A stretch of 64,000 nt of DNA from Georgenia satyanarayanai (GCF_009193135.1 NZ_VUKC01000003.1:124001-188000); one strand, 5' to 3'. Shown: positions 31,162 through 42,785, numbered from the stretch's first letter. Program-made: numbers and translations. The notes: a model not told the origin generated them from the sequence alone.

Positions 31162-32473
31162 CGGGTTCCTCCTGTGTGGTCGGCGACGGGCTGGGCGTCG
31201 AGCACGGTCGCACGCCCGCGGAGGAACGTGGCCACGACGCGCCCTGGAAGGGTACGGCCCTGGAACGGGGTGTTGCGGCTGGTGGTCGCCTGGTGGGCGC
31301 CGTCGACGACGACGCGCGCGGCCGGGTCGACGAGGGTGAGGTTGGCGGGCTCCCCGACGGCGATCGGGCGCCCGTGCCCCTCGACGCGCCCGATCCGGGC
31401 GGGGGTGGTCGACAGCACGCGCGCGACGCCCGCCCAGTCGAGCAGGCCCGGCTCGACCATCGTCTCGATGACGACGGGCAGGGCGGTCTCCAGCCCGGTC
31501 ATCCCGAAGGCGGCGTCGGCCCACTCGCAGTCCTTGGCCTCCACGGGGTGGGGTGCGTGGTCGGTGGCGACGATGTCGATGGTCCCGTCGGCCAGCGCCG
31601 CCCGCAGCGCAAGGACGTCCTCCTCGGTGCGCAGCGGCGGGTTGACCTTGTAGACCGGGTCGTAGCTGCGGGCGAGCTCGTCGGTGAGGAGCAGGTGGTG
31701 CGGGGTGACCTCGGCGGTGACGTCGATGCCGCGGGCCTTGGCCCAGCGGACGATCTCGACGGACCCGGCGGTCGACAGGTGGCAGATGTGGACCCGGGAG
31801 CCGACGTGCTCGGCGAGGAGGACGTCGCGGGCGATGATCGCCTCCTCCGCGACGGCCGGCCAGCCGGTGAGCCCGAGCTCGGAGGACACGATGCCCTCGT
31901 TCATCTGGGCGCCCGCGGTGAGGCGCGGCTCCTGGGCGTGCTGGGCGATGACGCCGTCGAAGGCCTTGACGTACTCCAGGGCCCGGCGCATGAGGACGGG
32001 GTCCCACACGCACAGGCCGTCGTCGGAGAAGACCCGCACGCGCGCCTGGGAGGCGGCCATGGCGCCGAGCTCGGCGAGCTGCTCCCCCGCCAGGCCCACG
32101 GTGACGGCGCCGACGGGCAGGACGTCGGCCCAGCCGGCCTCGCGGCCCAGCCGCCACACCTGCTCGACGACGCCGGCGGTGTCGGCGACCGGCTGGGTGT
32201 TGGCCATCGCGTGGACGGCGGTGAAGCCGCCGAGCGCGGCGGCGCGGGTGCCGGACCACACCGTCTCGGCGTCCTCGCGGCCGGGCTCGCGCAGGTGCGT
32301 GTGGAGGTCGACGAGGCCGGGCAGGGCGACGAGCCCGTCGGCGTCGACGACGGTCGCGTCGCTGCCCGCCTGCGCGGCGGCGTCGGGGCCGGTGGCGGCG
32401 ATGACGCCGTCGGTGAGGAGGAGGTCGGTGGGCTCGGTGCCCAGGGGCGCGGCGCCCCGGATGAGGTGGCTGG

Positions 32474-32477
<4 letters not shown>
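31158..32477 (-). CDS. pyrC: Dihydroorotase
   Basis: Cyclises carbamoyl aspartate to dihydroorotate. A 439-residue class I amidohydrolase with the metal-binding [13 protein letters not shown] motif, [16 protein letters not shown] containing the catalytic Asp, and [13 protein letters not shown]. The GTG start overlaps the pyrB stop by 4 nt. All expected metal ligands (HxH, later His residues, Asp) look intact, so it should be active without relying on PyrB. Confidence 0.97.
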
Positions 32478-34060
<1,583 letters not shown>

Positions 34061-34170
34061 GGACGGGCAGATCGCGCCTCATGCTAGTGGCGCGGCTCCC
34101 CGCGCGGCCCCGCGTCTCACCGTGGCGGACAAGGTGCGACCCACCTCACACCAGGAGGACCCGGCCCCCC

Positions 34171-34251
34171 TACCGCCGACAGCCGACTTACCGCCGACAG
34201 CCGACTTACCGCCAACAGCCGACTTGCCGCCGACAGCCGACTTACCGCCGG
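34171..34251. repeat. 18-bp tandem repeat, four and a half copies (locus 2)
   Basis: Units read taccgccgacagccgact with single-base changes (one caacag, one tgcc). The half unit at the right end stops at 34251, two bases before the cinA stop codon (34253-34255). The reverse complement agtcggctgtcggcggta matches the repeats at 7071, 36851 and 44875. It fills most of the cinA-pyrR intergenic space. Confidence 0.95.
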
Positions 34252-34252
34252 C

Positions 34253-34750
34253 TCAGCTGTGACCCGCGTCCTCCAGGCCCGCGCCGAGGAGCTCGAGCGC
34301 GCGGGTGGTCGTCGCGTCGAGGATCTCCTGCGGGTCGCCGTCGAAGTGGTGCTGCTCGCAGGTCGTGCCGGCCGGCGTGTGGATCGCGATGAACACGGTG
34401 CCGACCGGCTGGTCCTCCTGGCGGTCCGGTCCACCGACCCCGGTGACCCCGACGGCGCAGTCGGCGCCCAGCACACGCGCGGCGCCCTCGGCCATCGCTC
34501 GGGCGCAGTCCTCGCTGATGACCGGGACGTCGGGGACGCCGAGCGCCTTCTGCTTGGCCTCGACGGTGTACGTGACGGCGCCGCCGGAGAACCAGCTGCC
34601 GGCGCCGGGGGCGGCACCGAGATGGACCGCGATCTGTCCGCTCGTGAGGGACTCCGCGGTGGCGACGGTGACGCCGCGGTCACTCGCGCGCTCGGCGACG
34701 ATCTTGGCGAGCTGCTCGGCGTCGCCGGTCATGTGGGGGGAGGTAGCCAT
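34253..34750 (-). CDS. CinA C-terminal family protein (nicotinamide-nucleotide amidohydrolase-like)
   Basis: A 165-residue stand-alone CinA C-domain, the PncC-type NMN deamidase module, which would convert nicotinamide mononucleotide to nicotinate mononucleotide in NAD recycling. It has VATAESLTSGQIAVHLG, SWFSGGAVTYTVEAKQ, CAVGVTGVGGPDRQE and GTVFIAI. The N-terminal MoaB-like domain of full CinA is absent. ATG 34750 (MATSPHMTG) is chosen over an upstream in-frame start at 34786. The repeat array abuts its 3' end. Confidence 0.92.
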   Translation of the reverse strand: MATSPHMTGDAEQLAKIVAERASDRGVTVATAESLTSGQIAVHLGAAPGAGSWFSGGAVTYTVEAKQKALGVPDVPVISEDCARAMAEGAARVLGADCAVGVTGVGGPDRQEDQPVGTVFIAIHTPAGTTCEQHHFDGDPQEILDATTTRALELLGAGLEDAGHS

Positions 34751-34860
34751 GGACCGAATTGTCACGGCCGCCCCGCCCGACGGCATCCGCTGGCCCCGGG
34801 ATGCGCCCTGTGCCCCCCGACACGATCATGGGCGGGACCCGACCAGTGCTGGAGGATGTC

Positions 34861-35295
34861 ATGTCAACCACCCGAGCCCCCGCACCGAGGCGGGGGACGC
34901 ACCAGTGGCTCGCGCTCCTCATCGGAGCGGTCTACCTCGTCGTCGGCATCGCCGGCTTCGCCGTGACGGGCTTCGACGGCTGGACCGAGCACGACCACAG
35001 CCAGACGCTTCTCGGCTTCGCCATCAACCCGGCGCACAACGTCGTCCATCTCCTCATCGGGCTTCTCGGCGTCGTCCTGTGGCGCACGGCGAGCGGAGCA
35101 CGCACCTTCGGCTGGCTGCTCGTCGTCGGGTACGGCGCGGCGTTCGTCTACGGGCTGTTCGTCGTCGACAACCCGGACGCGAACTTCCTCAACATCAACT
35201 GGGCCGACAACTGGCTGCACCTGGCCTCGGTCCTCGGTGGCCTGCTTGTCGCGCTGCTGCCCTACCGGACCACGGCGAAGGGAGCCGACCGGTGA
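34861..35295 (+). CDS. DUF4383 family membrane protein
   Basis: A 144-residue protein with four transmembrane helices. Family marks are FAINPAHNVVHLLIGLLGV and FLNINWADNWLHLASVLGG, with conserved Asn/His pairs. Unknown function; common in actinobacteria, often near other small membrane proteins. ATG 34861 has GGAGG 5 nt upstream (tggaggatgtc). It overlaps the next gene by 4 nt, so the pair is likely co-translated. Confidence 0.88.
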   Translation: MSTTRAPAPRRGTHQWLALLIGAVYLVVGIAGFAVTGFDGWTEHDHSQTLLGFAINPAHNVVHLLIGLLGVVLWRTASGARTFGWLLVVGYGAAFVYGLFVVDNPDANFLNINWADNWLHLASVLGGLLVALLPYRTTAKGADR

Positions 35296-35828
35296 CCGCG
35301 ACCGACTCCCTGGGCGCTCGGCTCGCCGCCGTCGTCGAGAAGGACGACCGGCTCGACGGTCTCGTCTCCGCCCTGTCCGGCCCGACGCAGCAGCTCATCG
35401 CCTCACCGGGCAGGCGTGACCTCCTGCTCGGCAAGCAGCTCGGGCACGCCCTGCACCCCATCCTCACCGACCTGCCCATCGGGTTCTGGACGAGCTCGGT
35501 CGTCCTCGACCTGACGGTGCCGGGCTCGCACCGAGCCGCTCGTCGGCTCGTTGGTCTCGGTGTCCTCGCCGCCGTCCCGACGGCGGTGACGGGCTGGGCG
35601 GAGTGGGCGCGCACCGGCAAGCGCGAGGACCAGCGCACCGGCGTCGTCCATGCGGCCGCGAACGGCGCGGCGGCCGCCCTGTTCGGCGGGTCGTGGCTGG
35701 CGCGGCGCTCCGGGCGGCACGGCACCGGCAAGGTGCTGAGCCAGCTCGGCAGCCTCGCGCTCATGGGCGGTGGCGCGCTCGGCGGTCACCTCGCGATCGG
35801 GCGCAAGGTGGGCAGCACCTACAGCTGA
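35292..35828 (+). CDS. DUF2231 family membrane protein
   Basis: A 178-residue protein with the DUF2231 signature LGHALHPILTDLPIGFWTSSVVLD, then three more hydrophobic helices. A soluble N-terminal segment of about 45 residues precedes the domain. DUF2231 proteins are predicted membrane proteins of unknown role, in some cases heme- or redox-linked (general family knowledge, not shown here). The GTG start overlaps the DUF4383 stop (GTGA). The gene converges on lgt with 11 nt between. Confidence 0.87.
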   Translation: MTATDSLGARLAAVVEKDDRLDGLVSALSGPTQQLIASPGRRDLLLGKQLGHALHPILTDLPIGFWTSSVVLDLTVPGSHRAARRLVGLGVLAAVPTAVTGWAEWARTGKREDQRTGVVHAAANGAAAALFGGSWLARRSGRHGTGKVLSQLGSLALMGGGALGGHLAIGRKVGSTYS

Positions 35829-35839
35829 GCAGCGAGCGA

Positions 35840-36787
35840 TCAGCGCTCGGTGTGCCGGTCCTCCACGGAGGAGGGCTCGTCCGCGCCGGGCCGGGTGACG
35901 TCGTCGTCCTCGACGACGACGGCGTCGTCACCCGCCGCGTCGGCGGGTTCGTGCCCGGGGAGCCAGATCTCCTCCTCCTGGCCGCGGGTGCGCCGCCCGA
36001 CGCGGACGAAGATCGCCAGGGCGAGGAGGAAGACGAGCGCCGAGGTCCACACGTTGAGGCGCACGCCGAGGACCGTCTCGGCGGTGTCGATGCGCAGGTA
36101 CTCGATCCAGCCCCGGCCCAGCGTGTAGAGCATGACGTAGAGCCACATGACCCGGCCGTGGCGAAGGCGGAAGCGGCGCTCGGCCCACAGGAGCACGCCG
36201 ACCATCGCGAGGTTCCACACCATCTCGTAGAGGAAGGTGGGGTGGAAGAGGAGGCCGGGGTCGGTGTATCCGGCGACGCGGTGGGCGGCGTCGATCTCCA
36301 GACCCCACGGCAGCGTGGTCGGGGCGCCGTAGAGCTCCTGGTTGAAGTAGTTGCCCAGGCGGCCGATCGCCTGCGCGACGAGCAGTCCGGGCGCGAGGGC
36401 GTCGGCGAAGGGGGCGAGCCGCAGGCCGCGGCGGCGCATCGCGATCGCGGCGCCGACGGCGCCGCCGGCGATCGCGCCCCAGATCCCCAGCCCGCCGTTC
36501 CAGATCTCGATGATCCGCGCGGGGTTACCGTTCTCCCCGAAGTACGCGTCGGGCGAGGAGATGACGTGGTAGATCCGCGCGCCGACGATCCCGAAGAGCA
36601 CCATCCACAGCGCGACGTCGATCGCGGTGTCCCGCGGACCGTCCTTGGCGGTGTACCGGCGGTCGAGGATCCACCAGGCCGCGACGATTCCGAGCCCGAT
36701 GGCCAGGGCGTAGACCCGCAGCGGGAAGGGCCCGAGGAACCACTCCGCCTGGGACGGGCTGGGGATCGATGCGGGAAGGATCAGCAC
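35840..36787 (-). CDS. lgt: Prolipoprotein diacylglyceryl transferase
   Basis: Transfers diacylglyceryl from phosphatidylglycerol to the lipobox cysteine of prolipoproteins in the cytoplasmic membrane. Of its 315 residues, seven membrane helices carry the signatures IWNGGLGIWGAIAGG and IGRLGNYFNQELYG (conserved Arg/Gly/Asn) and GRGWIEYLRIDTAE. An acidic C-terminal tail of about 45 residues is an addition over the core family. The GTG start follows a TACGCT box by 6 nt. Confidence 0.97.
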   Translation of the reverse strand: MLILPASIPSPSQAEWFLGPFPLRVYALAIGLGIVAAWWILDRRYTAKDGPRDTAIDVALWMVLFGIVGARIYHVISSPDAYFGENGNPARIIEIWNGGLGIWGAIAGGAVGAAIAMRRRGLRLAPFADALAPGLLVAQAIGRLGNYFNQELYGAPTTLPWGLEIDAAHRVAGYTDPGLLFHPTFLYEMVWNLAMVGVLLWAERRFRLRHGRVMWLYVMLYTLGRGWIEYLRIDTAETVLGVRLNVWTSALVFLLALAIFVRVGRRTRGQEEEIWLPGHEPADAAGDDAVVVEDDDVTRPGADEPSSVEDRHTER

Positions 36788-36799
36788 CCGGGCAGCGTA
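36785..36799 (-). promoter_or_regulatory. Probable -10 box and leaderless start of lgt
   Basis: TACGCT (minus strand 36799-36794), a 6-nt spacer (gcccgg), then GTG at 36787. Confidence 0.45.
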
Positions 36800-36850
36800 A
36801 CGTGCCCGGCTTGCGACGATTCCCGAAGCCGCGGGGTGGCGGTCACGAAC

Positions 36851-36976
36851 AACTCAGCCGTCGGCGGCAACTCAGCTGTCGGCGACAAGTCGGCTGACGG
36901 CGACAAGTCGGCTCTCGGCGACAAGTCGGCTCTCGGCGGGAAGTCGGCTGTCGGCGGGAAGTCGGCTGTCGGCGGG
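36851..36976. repeat. Seven-copy 18-bp tandem repeat (locus 3)
   Basis: Seven units of aagtcggctgtcggcggg type; the first two are the most diverged (aactcag instead of aagtcgg), and unit 3 has ctgacgg for ctgtcgg. It lies between the lgt start and the trpA stop, both minus-strand genes. It ends 19 nt before the trpA stop codon. Same unit and length as the arrays at 7071, 34171 and 44875. Confidence 0.95.
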
Positions 36977-36995
36977 AGGGGGACGACAGGCGGGG

Positions 36996-37811
36996 TTAGC
37001 GGCGGACGCCGGCGGACAGGTCCTCGACGAGCGCGCCCAGCGCGGCGAGGGCGGCCTTCTCGTCGGGGTCCTGCAGGGTGCGCACGAGCGCGGAGCCGAC
37101 GATGACGCCGTCGGCGTACTCGGCGACCTCCGCGGCCTGCTCCCCGGTCGAGACGCCCAGCCCCACGCACACGCGCTGCGCGCCGGCGGCCCGGGTGCGG
37201 GCCACGAGCTCGCGGGCGTGGGTGTCGACGGCGGACCGGACGCCGGTCACGCCCATCGTCGAGGCGGCGTAGACGAAGCCGCGGGAGGCCTCGGCCGTCA
37301 TCGCGAGGCGCTCGTCGGTGGAGCTCGGCGCGACGAGGAAGACCTTGTCGAGGTCGTGCTCGTCGGCGGCGGCGACCCAGTGGCCGGCCTCGTCGGGGAT
37401 GAGGTCGGGAGTGATGAGGCCCGCGCCACCCGCACTGGCGAGGTCGCGCGCGAAGCGCTCGACGCCGTAGCGCAGCACCGGGTTGTAGTACGTCATGACG
37501 AGCACGGCGGCGCCGGTCTTGGCGACCGACTCCACGGCGCGCAGCACGTCGGTGATCCGCGTGCCCTGCGCGAGTGCCTGGGTGGTCGCGTGCTGGATGA
37601 CCTCCCCGTCCATGCCGGGGTCGGAGTACGGCAGACCGAGCTCGACGACGTCCGCCCCGGCCGCGACGGCCGCGCGGGCGGCGGCGACGGACCGGTCGAC
37701 GGTCGGGAAGCCGACCGGGAGGTAGATGACGAGACCCTTGCGGCCCTCGGCGAGGGCGGCGTCGATGGCCTCCCCGGACCCCCGGCGGGAGGTGGTCGTC
37801 TGCTGGCCCAT
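36996..37811 (-). CDS. trpA: Tryptophan synthase alpha chain
   Basis: Cleaves indole-3-glycerol phosphate to indole and G3P, channelling indole to TrpB. A 271-residue TIM barrel with catalytic Asp/Glu in VVELGLPYSDPGMDGEVIQ, LITPDLIPDEAG and YAASTMGVTGVR. The ATG start overlaps the trpB stop by one base (TGATG). It is the last gene of the trp cluster; an 18-bp repeat array follows. Confidence 0.98.
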   Translation of the reverse strand: MGQQTTTSRRGSGEAIDAALAEGRKGLVIYLPVGFPTVDRSVAAARAAVAAGADVVELGLPYSDPGMDGEVIQHATTQALAQGTRITDVLRAVESVAKTGAAVLVMTYYNPVLRYGVERFARDLASAGGAGLITPDLIPDEAGHWVAAADEHDLDKVFLVAPSSTDERLAMTAEASRGFVYAASTMGVTGVRSAVDTHARELVARTRAAGAQRVCVGLGVSTGEQAAEVAEYADGVIVGSALVRTLQDPDEKAALAALGALVEDLSAGVRR

Positions 37812-39103
37812 CAGTTCTCCACGCTCCCCGTCGCCTCGTAGCCGGCGCCGTCCACCGAGCCGGTCTTCGCCTCGTCCTGCGGCTTCGCTGCCGACTCGTC
37901 ATCGAGCAGCCCGAACCACGCCGCCGCCGTCTCCACGTCCTTGTCCCCGCGCCCGGAGAGGTTGACGAGGATCGTCGGGGCCGGCTCCCCCGCGTCCGCC
38001 GCCGCCCTGCCGAGCCGGATCGCCCCGGCCAGCGCGTGCGCGCTCTCGATCGCCGGGATGATGCCCTCGGTGCGGCACAGCAGCCGGAAGGCCTCCATGG
38101 CCGAGGCGTCATCGATCGGGACGTAGTCGGCGCGGCCGGCCTCGGCGAGCCACGCGTGCTCGGGTCCCACGCCGGGGTAGTCGAGGCCGGCGGAGATCGA
38201 GTGCGACTCGACCGTCTGCCCGTCCTCGTCCTGGAGGAGGAAGGTGTGCGCGCCGTGGAGCACGCCCGGCGTGCCGGCGGTGATGGAGGACGCGTGACGG
38301 CCCGTCTCGACGCCGTCGCCGGCCGCCTCGCACCCGACCAGGCGCACGGCGGCGTCGTCGAGGAAGGCGTTGAAGATGCCGATCGCGTTGGAGCCGCCAC
38401 CGACGCAGGCGACGACGGCGTCCGGCAGGGAGCCGGTGAGCTCGAGGACCTGCTCGCGCGCCTCCTCGCCGATGATCTTCTGCAGGTCGCGGACGAGCCC
38501 CGGGAAGGGGTGCGGGCCGGCGGCGGTGCCGAAGACGTAGTTCGTCGTCTCGACGTTCGTCACCCAGTCTCGGAACGCCTCGTTGATGGCGTCCTTGAGC
38601 GTGCGCGAGCCGCTGGACACGGGAACGACCTTCGTGCCGAGCAGCTCCATGCGCGCGACGTTGAGCGCCTGGCGGCGCACGTCCTCCTCGCCCATGTAGA
38701 TGACGCACTCGAGGCCGAGGAGCGCGGCCGCGGTGGCCGTCGCGACGCCGTGCTGGCCGGCACCGGTCTCGGCGATGACCCGCTTCTTGCCGAGCTTGCG
38801 GGTGAGCAGCGCCTGCCCGAGGACGTTGTTGATCTTGTGGGACCCGGTGTGGTTGAGGTCCTCGCGCTTGAGGATGACCCGCGCACCCCCGGCGTGCTCG
38901 GCGAAGCGCGGCACCTCGGTGATGATGCTCGGGCGTCCCGTGTAGGTGCGGTGCAGCTCGGCGAGCTCGGCCTGGAAGGCGGGGTCCTCGCGCAGCTCGC
39001 GCCACGCGGTGTCGAGCTCGTCGAGCGCGGCGACGAGCGCCTCGGCGACGAAGCGGCCGCCGAAGCGACCGAAGTAGGGGCCCTCGGCCTGGCTCAGGCT
39101 CAC
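37811..39103 (-). CDS. trpB: Tryptophan synthase beta chain
   Basis: PLP enzyme condensing indole and serine to tryptophan. It has 430 residues, a TrpB1-type protein with the PLP lysine in [14 protein letters not shown] and phosphate-binding [12 protein letters not shown]-terminal extension of about 25 residues ([12 protein letters not shown] and on) is beyond the usual end. The GTG start overlaps the trpC stop by 4 nt. No trpF is expected, since actinobacteria use the dual-function HisA/TrpF (PriA isomerase). Confidence 0.98.
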   Translation of the reverse strand: MSLSQAEGPYFGRFGGRFVAEALVAALDELDTAWRELREDPAFQAELAELHRTYTGRPSIITEVPRFAEHAGGARVILKREDLNHTGSHKINNVLGQALLTRKLGKKRVIAETGAGQHGVATATAAALLGLECVIYMGEEDVRRQALNVARMELLGTKVVPVSSGSRTLKDAINEAFRDWVTNVETTNYVFGTAAGPHPFPGLVRDLQKIIGEEAREQVLELTGSLPDAVVACVGGGSNAIGIFNAFLDDAAVRLVGCEAAGDGVETGRHASSITAGTPGVLHGAHTFLLQDEDGQTVESHSISAGLDYPGVGPEHAWLAEAGRADYVPIDDASAMEAFRLLCRTEGIIPAIESAHALAGAIRLGRAAADAGEPAPTILVNLSGRGDKDVETAAAWFGLLDDESAAKPQDEAKTGSVDGAGYEATGSVEN

Positions 39104-39915
39104 TTGCGCACCGACCGGAGGGCGGGGTGCGCCCCGGCGGCGACCATGTCGGCCACCGCCTGGCGGGGGGTGCCCTGGGTGACGAGCGCCTCGCCGACGA
39201 GGACGACGTCCGCGCCGGCGCGGGCGTAGTCGAGCACGTCGTGCGGGCCGCGGACACCGGACTCGGCGACCCGGAGCAGCCCGCTGGGCACGACGTCGAC
39301 GACGTTGGCGAAGACGGACCGGTCGACCTCGAGGGTGTGGAGGTTGCGGGCGTTGATCCCGACGACCTGTGCACCGGCGTCCACCGCGCGCTTGGCCTCC
39401 TCGCGGTCGTGCGCCTCGACGAGGGCGGTCATCCCGAGGGAGTGGACGCGCTCGACGAGCGAGGTGAGGACGGTCTGCTCGAGGGCGGCGACGATGAGGA
39501 GGACGAGGTCCGCGCCGTAGGCCCGGGCCTCCCACACCTGGTAGGGGGTGACGACGAAGTCCTTGCGCAGGACCGGCACGTCCACCGACGCCCGCACAGC
39601 TGCGAGGTCCTCGAGGGAGCCACCGAAGCGCCGCCGCTCGGTGAGGACGGAGATGGCGCTGGCGCCGCCGGCCTCGTAGTCGCCGGCCAGCCCGGCGGGG
39701 TCGGCGATGTCCGCCAGCGCGCCCTTGGAGGGGCTGGACCGCTTGACCTCGGCGATGACGGTGACGGCCTCCTCGCCGCCACGCAGTGCCGCGACCGCGT
39801 CCTTGGCGCCCGGCTGCTGCTGGGCACGCTCCTTGAGCGCGTCGAGCGGCACCTGCTGCTCACGCTCGGCAAGGTCCTCGCGGACCCCGGCCACGATGTC
39901 TTCCAGGACCGTCAC
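39100..39915 (-). CDS. trpC: Indole-3-glycerol phosphate synthase
   Basis: Ring closure step of tryptophan synthesis. A 271-residue TIM barrel with [13 protein letters not shown] (catalytic Lys and substrate loop), [21 protein letters not shown] and [15 protein letters not shown] 39915 follows GGGAGG (about 6 nt spacing). An 83-nt gap from the upstream DUF4190-like gene contains a possible TACCAT -10 box, so trpCBA may have its own promoter. Monofunctional, not fused to TrpF. Confidence 0.97.
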   Translation of the reverse strand: MTVLEDIVAGVREDLAEREQQVPLDALKERAQQQPGAKDAVAALRGGEEAVTVIAEVKRSSPSKGALADIADPAGLAGDYEAGGASAISVLTERRRFGGSLEDLAAVRASVDVPVLRKDFVVTPYQVWEARAYGADLVLLIVAALEQTVLTSLVERVHSLGMTALVEAHDREEAKRAVDAGAQVVGINARNLHTLEVDRSVFANVVDVVPSGLLRVAESGVRGPHDVLDYARAGADVVLVGEALVTQGTPRQAVADMVAAGAHPALRSVRK

Positions 39916-39998
39916 GGTGTCTCCCTCCCCTGGTTCTGGGTCCCATGGTAGGGGCCACGACTGACCCCCCGGCCCACCGTCCGGCTAGCGGGCGGGTG

Positions 39999-40277
39999 CT
40001 ACACCCCGATGACCACGCCGACGACGGCGAGCAGCCACAGCAGGGCACCGACGGCCCCGAGCAGGATGCCCGCGACCGCCTGCGGGCGGTTGCTCGCCCG
40101 CCCGGCCGAGTGGGCGAGCACGCCGTTGACCCCGAGGACGACGGCGGTGATGCTCACGAGCGCCCCCGCGACGACGACGGCGACCGCCGCCGGCGCGAGC
40201 AGCGCGACGAGACCGAGGACACCAAGTCCGAGCGCCCAGCTCCCGAGGCGGTTGCTCTCCGTGGCGGGGTTGCTCAC
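39999..40277 (-). CDS. Small DUF4190-like membrane protein
   Basis: A 92-residue protein with two or three hydrophobic helices (LGLGVLGLVALLAPAAVAVVV, ALLWLLAVVGVVIGV) separated by a Gly/Asn loop; the layout resembles DUF4190 proteins. GTG 40277 is chosen from the GTGA overlap with the HGxxPAAW gene. It is one of three small membrane proteins between trpE and trpC. Function is unknown. Confidence 0.75.
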   Translation of the reverse strand: MSNPATESNRLGSWALGLGVLGLVALLAPAAVAVVVAGALVSITAVVLGVNGVLAHSAGRASNRPQAVAGILLGAVGALLWLLAVVGVVIGV

Positions 40278-40558
40278 GCGTACCAGTCGGGCTGCCCGGC
40301 CTGCGGCGGGTTGTCCCGGTTCCGCGGCTGGCCCATGCCCATGACGCTGAGGACCCCGCTGACGACGAGCGCGAGGACGAGGATCGCGCCACCGACGGCG
40401 ATGATCCACATCTCCCACATGATCATGCCCAGGGCGACGACGACGGCACCCACGCACACGCCCCAGAACATCACCCAGCCTGCGACGGTCTTGCCCTCGT
40501 TGTGGAACGGGGCGACCGGGGGCAGGTCGTAGTCGCGGCTCGTGCCGTCGTGCGCCAT
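40274..40558 (-). CDS. HGxxPAAW-like small membrane protein
   Basis: A 94-residue protein with two membrane helices. The stretch PFHNEGKTVAGWVMFWGV aligns with the HGxxPAAW motif of a family conserved beside trp genes in actinobacteria, but the motif residues differ here (HNEGKTVAGW). The ATG start is at 40558; the stop overlaps the DUF4190-like gene. A short Pro/Asn-rich tail ends in QPDWYA. Role unknown; the context suggests a link to Trp metabolism or its regulation. Confidence 0.72.
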   Translation of the reverse strand: MAHDGTSRDYDLPPVAPFHNEGKTVAGWVMFWGVCVGAVVVALGMIMWEMWIIAVGGAILVLALVVSGVLSVMGMGQPRNRDNPPQAGQPDWYA

Positions 40559-40599
40559 GGGTCGAGTCCTCTCAAACGGTCCGTGGTCTGCCGGCAAGC

Positions 40600-41232
40600 C
40601 TATCGGTGCTCGGGCTCGGTCGGGTCCTCGCCCCGCCCGAGCGCGTCCCAGTCGTCCATGGCCCGGACGCGGTCGTCCCGTGCCTCGGCGCCCGCAGCGG
40701 GACGGGGGCGCGCCCCCGCGGCGGGGGCCCGCTCGAAGCGGCGCCCGCCCGCCGTCGTCGTCCTCGCGGCGCGCAGGACGAGGACGGCGGAGGCCGCGAC
40801 GAGCACGCCGGCCGCGACCGCGAGGTAGGGCCACGGGGTGGTCGACGGCTCGGCTGAGATCTCGCGCACACCGCTGACGGCGGCGGCCGCGGCGAGGAGC
40901 GGCGGCCGGGGGTCGAGGAGGAAGCCGACCGCCGCGGCGGCCAGCAGGGCACCGAGCACGACGAGGGCGACGGCGCAGATGCGGCTCACCCACCGGCCGC
41001 CCAGCGCCACGGCCAGCGCGGTGGCGAGGACGGCCAGGCCGGTGGCGGTGGTGGCCGGCGCGGCGTCCCCGCCGCTGACGGTCACGGTCTGCTCGGCCAG
41101 CACCGTCGGCACGGGCGCGCTCGCCCAGGTGAGCAGCGACAGCCCGAACGTGACGACGCCCAGGACGAGGACGACGACGACGGCGCGTCCCCGCGTCGGC
41201 GGCCGGCGGGACGAGCCCCCCGGCGTCGTCAT
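40600..41232 (-). CDS. Trp biosynthesis-associated membrane protein (TIGR02234-like)
   Basis: A 210-residue protein with four predicted membrane helices; the TIGR02234/Trp_oprn_chp family is named for this position beside trpE. Helices are at about 19-38, 64-82, 85-105 and 137-155, with WASAPVPTVLAEQTVTVSG as the exposed first loop. The C-terminus is basic/Pro-rich and disordered. The ATG start overlaps the trpE stop by 4 nt. Not known to be an enzyme. Confidence 0.88.
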   Translation of the reverse strand: MTTPGGSSRRPPTRGRAVVVVLVLGVVTFGLSLLTWASAPVPTVLAEQTVTVSGGDAAPATTATGLAVLATALAVALGGRWVSRICAVALVVLGALLAAAAVGFLLDPRPPLLAAAAAVSGVREISAEPSTTPWPYLAVAAGVLVAASAVLVLRAARTTTAGGRRFERAPAAGARPRPAAGAEARDDRVRAMDDWDALGRGEDPTEPEHR

Positions 41233-42785
41233 CCCTGCTCCTCGGCGGGGCGCAGGGACGCGGCGACGTGGACGGCACGCAGCGCGGCGGCCGCCTTGTT
41301 GCGGGACTCCTCGTACTCGAGCTCGGGGACGGAGTCGGCGACGATCCCGGCCCCCGCCTGGACGCTCGCGACGCCGTCGCGGATGTACGCGGTGCGGATC
41401 GCGATGGCCATGTCGGCGTCGCCGGCGAAGTCGAGGTAGCCGATCGTGCCGCCGTAGATACCGCGGCGGGCGGGCTCGAGGTCGTCGATGAGCTCGATGG
41501 CGCGGGGCTTGGGGGCACCGGAGAGCGTGCCCGCGGGGAAGGTCGCGACGAGGCTGTCCAGGGCCGTGGACGTCTCGCGCAGCCGCCCGGTCACCGTCGA
41601 GGAGATGTGCATGATGTGGCTGTAGCGCTTGACCTCCATGAGCTCGACGACCTCGACGGTCGTCGGCTCGCAGACCTTGACGAGGTCGTTGCGGGCGAGG
41701 TCGACGAGCATGATGTGCTCCGATCGCTCCTTGGGGTCGGCGAGGAGCTCCTCCCCCAGCGCACTGTCCTCCTCCGCGTGCGCGCCGCGCGGGCGGGAGC
41801 CCGCGATGGGGAAGGTGACGACGGTGCCGTCGGTGACCTTGACGAGCGTCTCCGGGCTCGAGCCGACGACGGCGAAGCTCGCCGAGCGGCCCTCGGCCGG
41901 CTCGTCGGGCAGCTCGAGGTAGTACATGTACGGGCTTGGGTTGATCGTGCGCAGCGCGCGGTAGACCTCGAGCGGGTCGGCCGGGGAGTCGACGTCCACG
42001 CGCTGGGACAGGACGAGCTGGAAGACCTCCCCGTCCCGGATGGCCTGCTTGGCCGCCTGGACACCGTTCTCGAAGTCCTCGCGGGTGGTGCGGTAGCGCA
42101 GCTCCGCGGGCTCCGGCGCGCCGGGCGCGGTGACGGCGGCGTGGCTGGTCACCGGTGCCAGGAGCGCGGCCTGCATCGCGTCGAGCCGGGCGACCGCGTC
42201 GGCGTGGGCCTGGTCGACGCGCTCGTCGGTGTCGTCGAAGTTGATGGCGTTGGCGATGAGCCACACCGAGCCGTCGGCGTGGTCGACGGCGGCGAGGTCG
42301 CTGGCCAGGCACAACGCGACCTCGGGGGCGTCGAGCTCGGTGGGGGCGTTGGCGCGCAACCGCGGCTCCCACTGGCGCAGGACGTCCCAGCCGAGGGAGC
42401 CGACGAGCCCGCCGGTGAGCGGGGGCAGGTCGGGCAGGGCCGGGGTGTGCAGGACACGCAGCGTCTCGCGCAGGACGTCGAGGACGGGACCTTCGGTGGG
42501 CACACCCACCGGGACGTCACCGAGCCACGTGGCGCGCCCGCCGCGGGACAGGAGCGTCGCGCGGGAGCGGACGCCGACGAAGGACCACCGCGCCCAGGCG
42601 CCGTGCTCGGCGGACTCGAGGATGAAGGTCCCCGGCCGGCCGGCGGCGAGCTGGCGGTACAGGCCCACGGGCGTGACGTCGTCGGCGAGGAGACGGCGGA
42701 CGACCGGGATGACGCGGCGGCCGGCGGCGAGCTCGCGAAACGCCGGCAGCTCGGGCCAGGTCGCGCCCCACTCGGGGGCGCTCAT
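41229..42785 (-). CDS. trpE: Anthranilate synthase component I
   Basis: Converts chorismate to anthranilate with ammonia from TrpG (which is not in this window). The 518 residues are a normal length, with an N-terminal Trp-binding domain (the family LLES site appears as [17 protein letters not shown]) and the chorismate-binding domain ([15 protein letters not shown]-like stretch [26 protein letters not shown]). The ATG start overlaps the hisI stop. No leader peptide is seen between hisI and trpE, so attenuation would have to act on the upstream transcript. Confidence 0.97.
   Translation of the reverse strand: MSAPEWGATWPELPAFRELAAGRRVIPVVRRLLADDVTPVGLYRQLAAGRPGTFILESAEHGAWARWSFVGVRSRATLLSRGGRATWLGDVPVGVPTEGPVLDVLRETLRVLHTPALPDLPPLTGGLVGSLGWDVLRQWEPRLRANAPTELDAPEVALCLASDLAAVDHADGSVWLIANAINFDDTDERVDQAHADAVARLDAMQAALLAPVTSHAAVTAPGAPEPAELRYRTTREDFENGVQAAKQAIRDGEVFQLVLSQRVDVDSPADPLEVYRALRTINPSPYMYYLELPDEPAEGRSASFAVVGSSPETLVKVTDGTVVTFPIAGSRPRGAHAEEDSALGEELLADPKERSEHIMLVDLARNDLVKVCEPTTVEVVELMEVKRYSHIMHISSTVTGRLRETSTALDSLVATFPAGTLSGAPKPRAIELIDDLEPARRGIYGGTIGYLDFAGDADMAIAIRTAYIRDGVASVQAGAGIVADSVPELEYEESRNKAAAALRAVHVAASLRPAEEQG

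Noticed and set aside
36851-36976. Repeat array read as coding for an SAVGDK-type repetitive peptide
   Set aside because: It lies outside any supported gene between lgt and trpA; the open frame across it is a shadow of lgt antisense.
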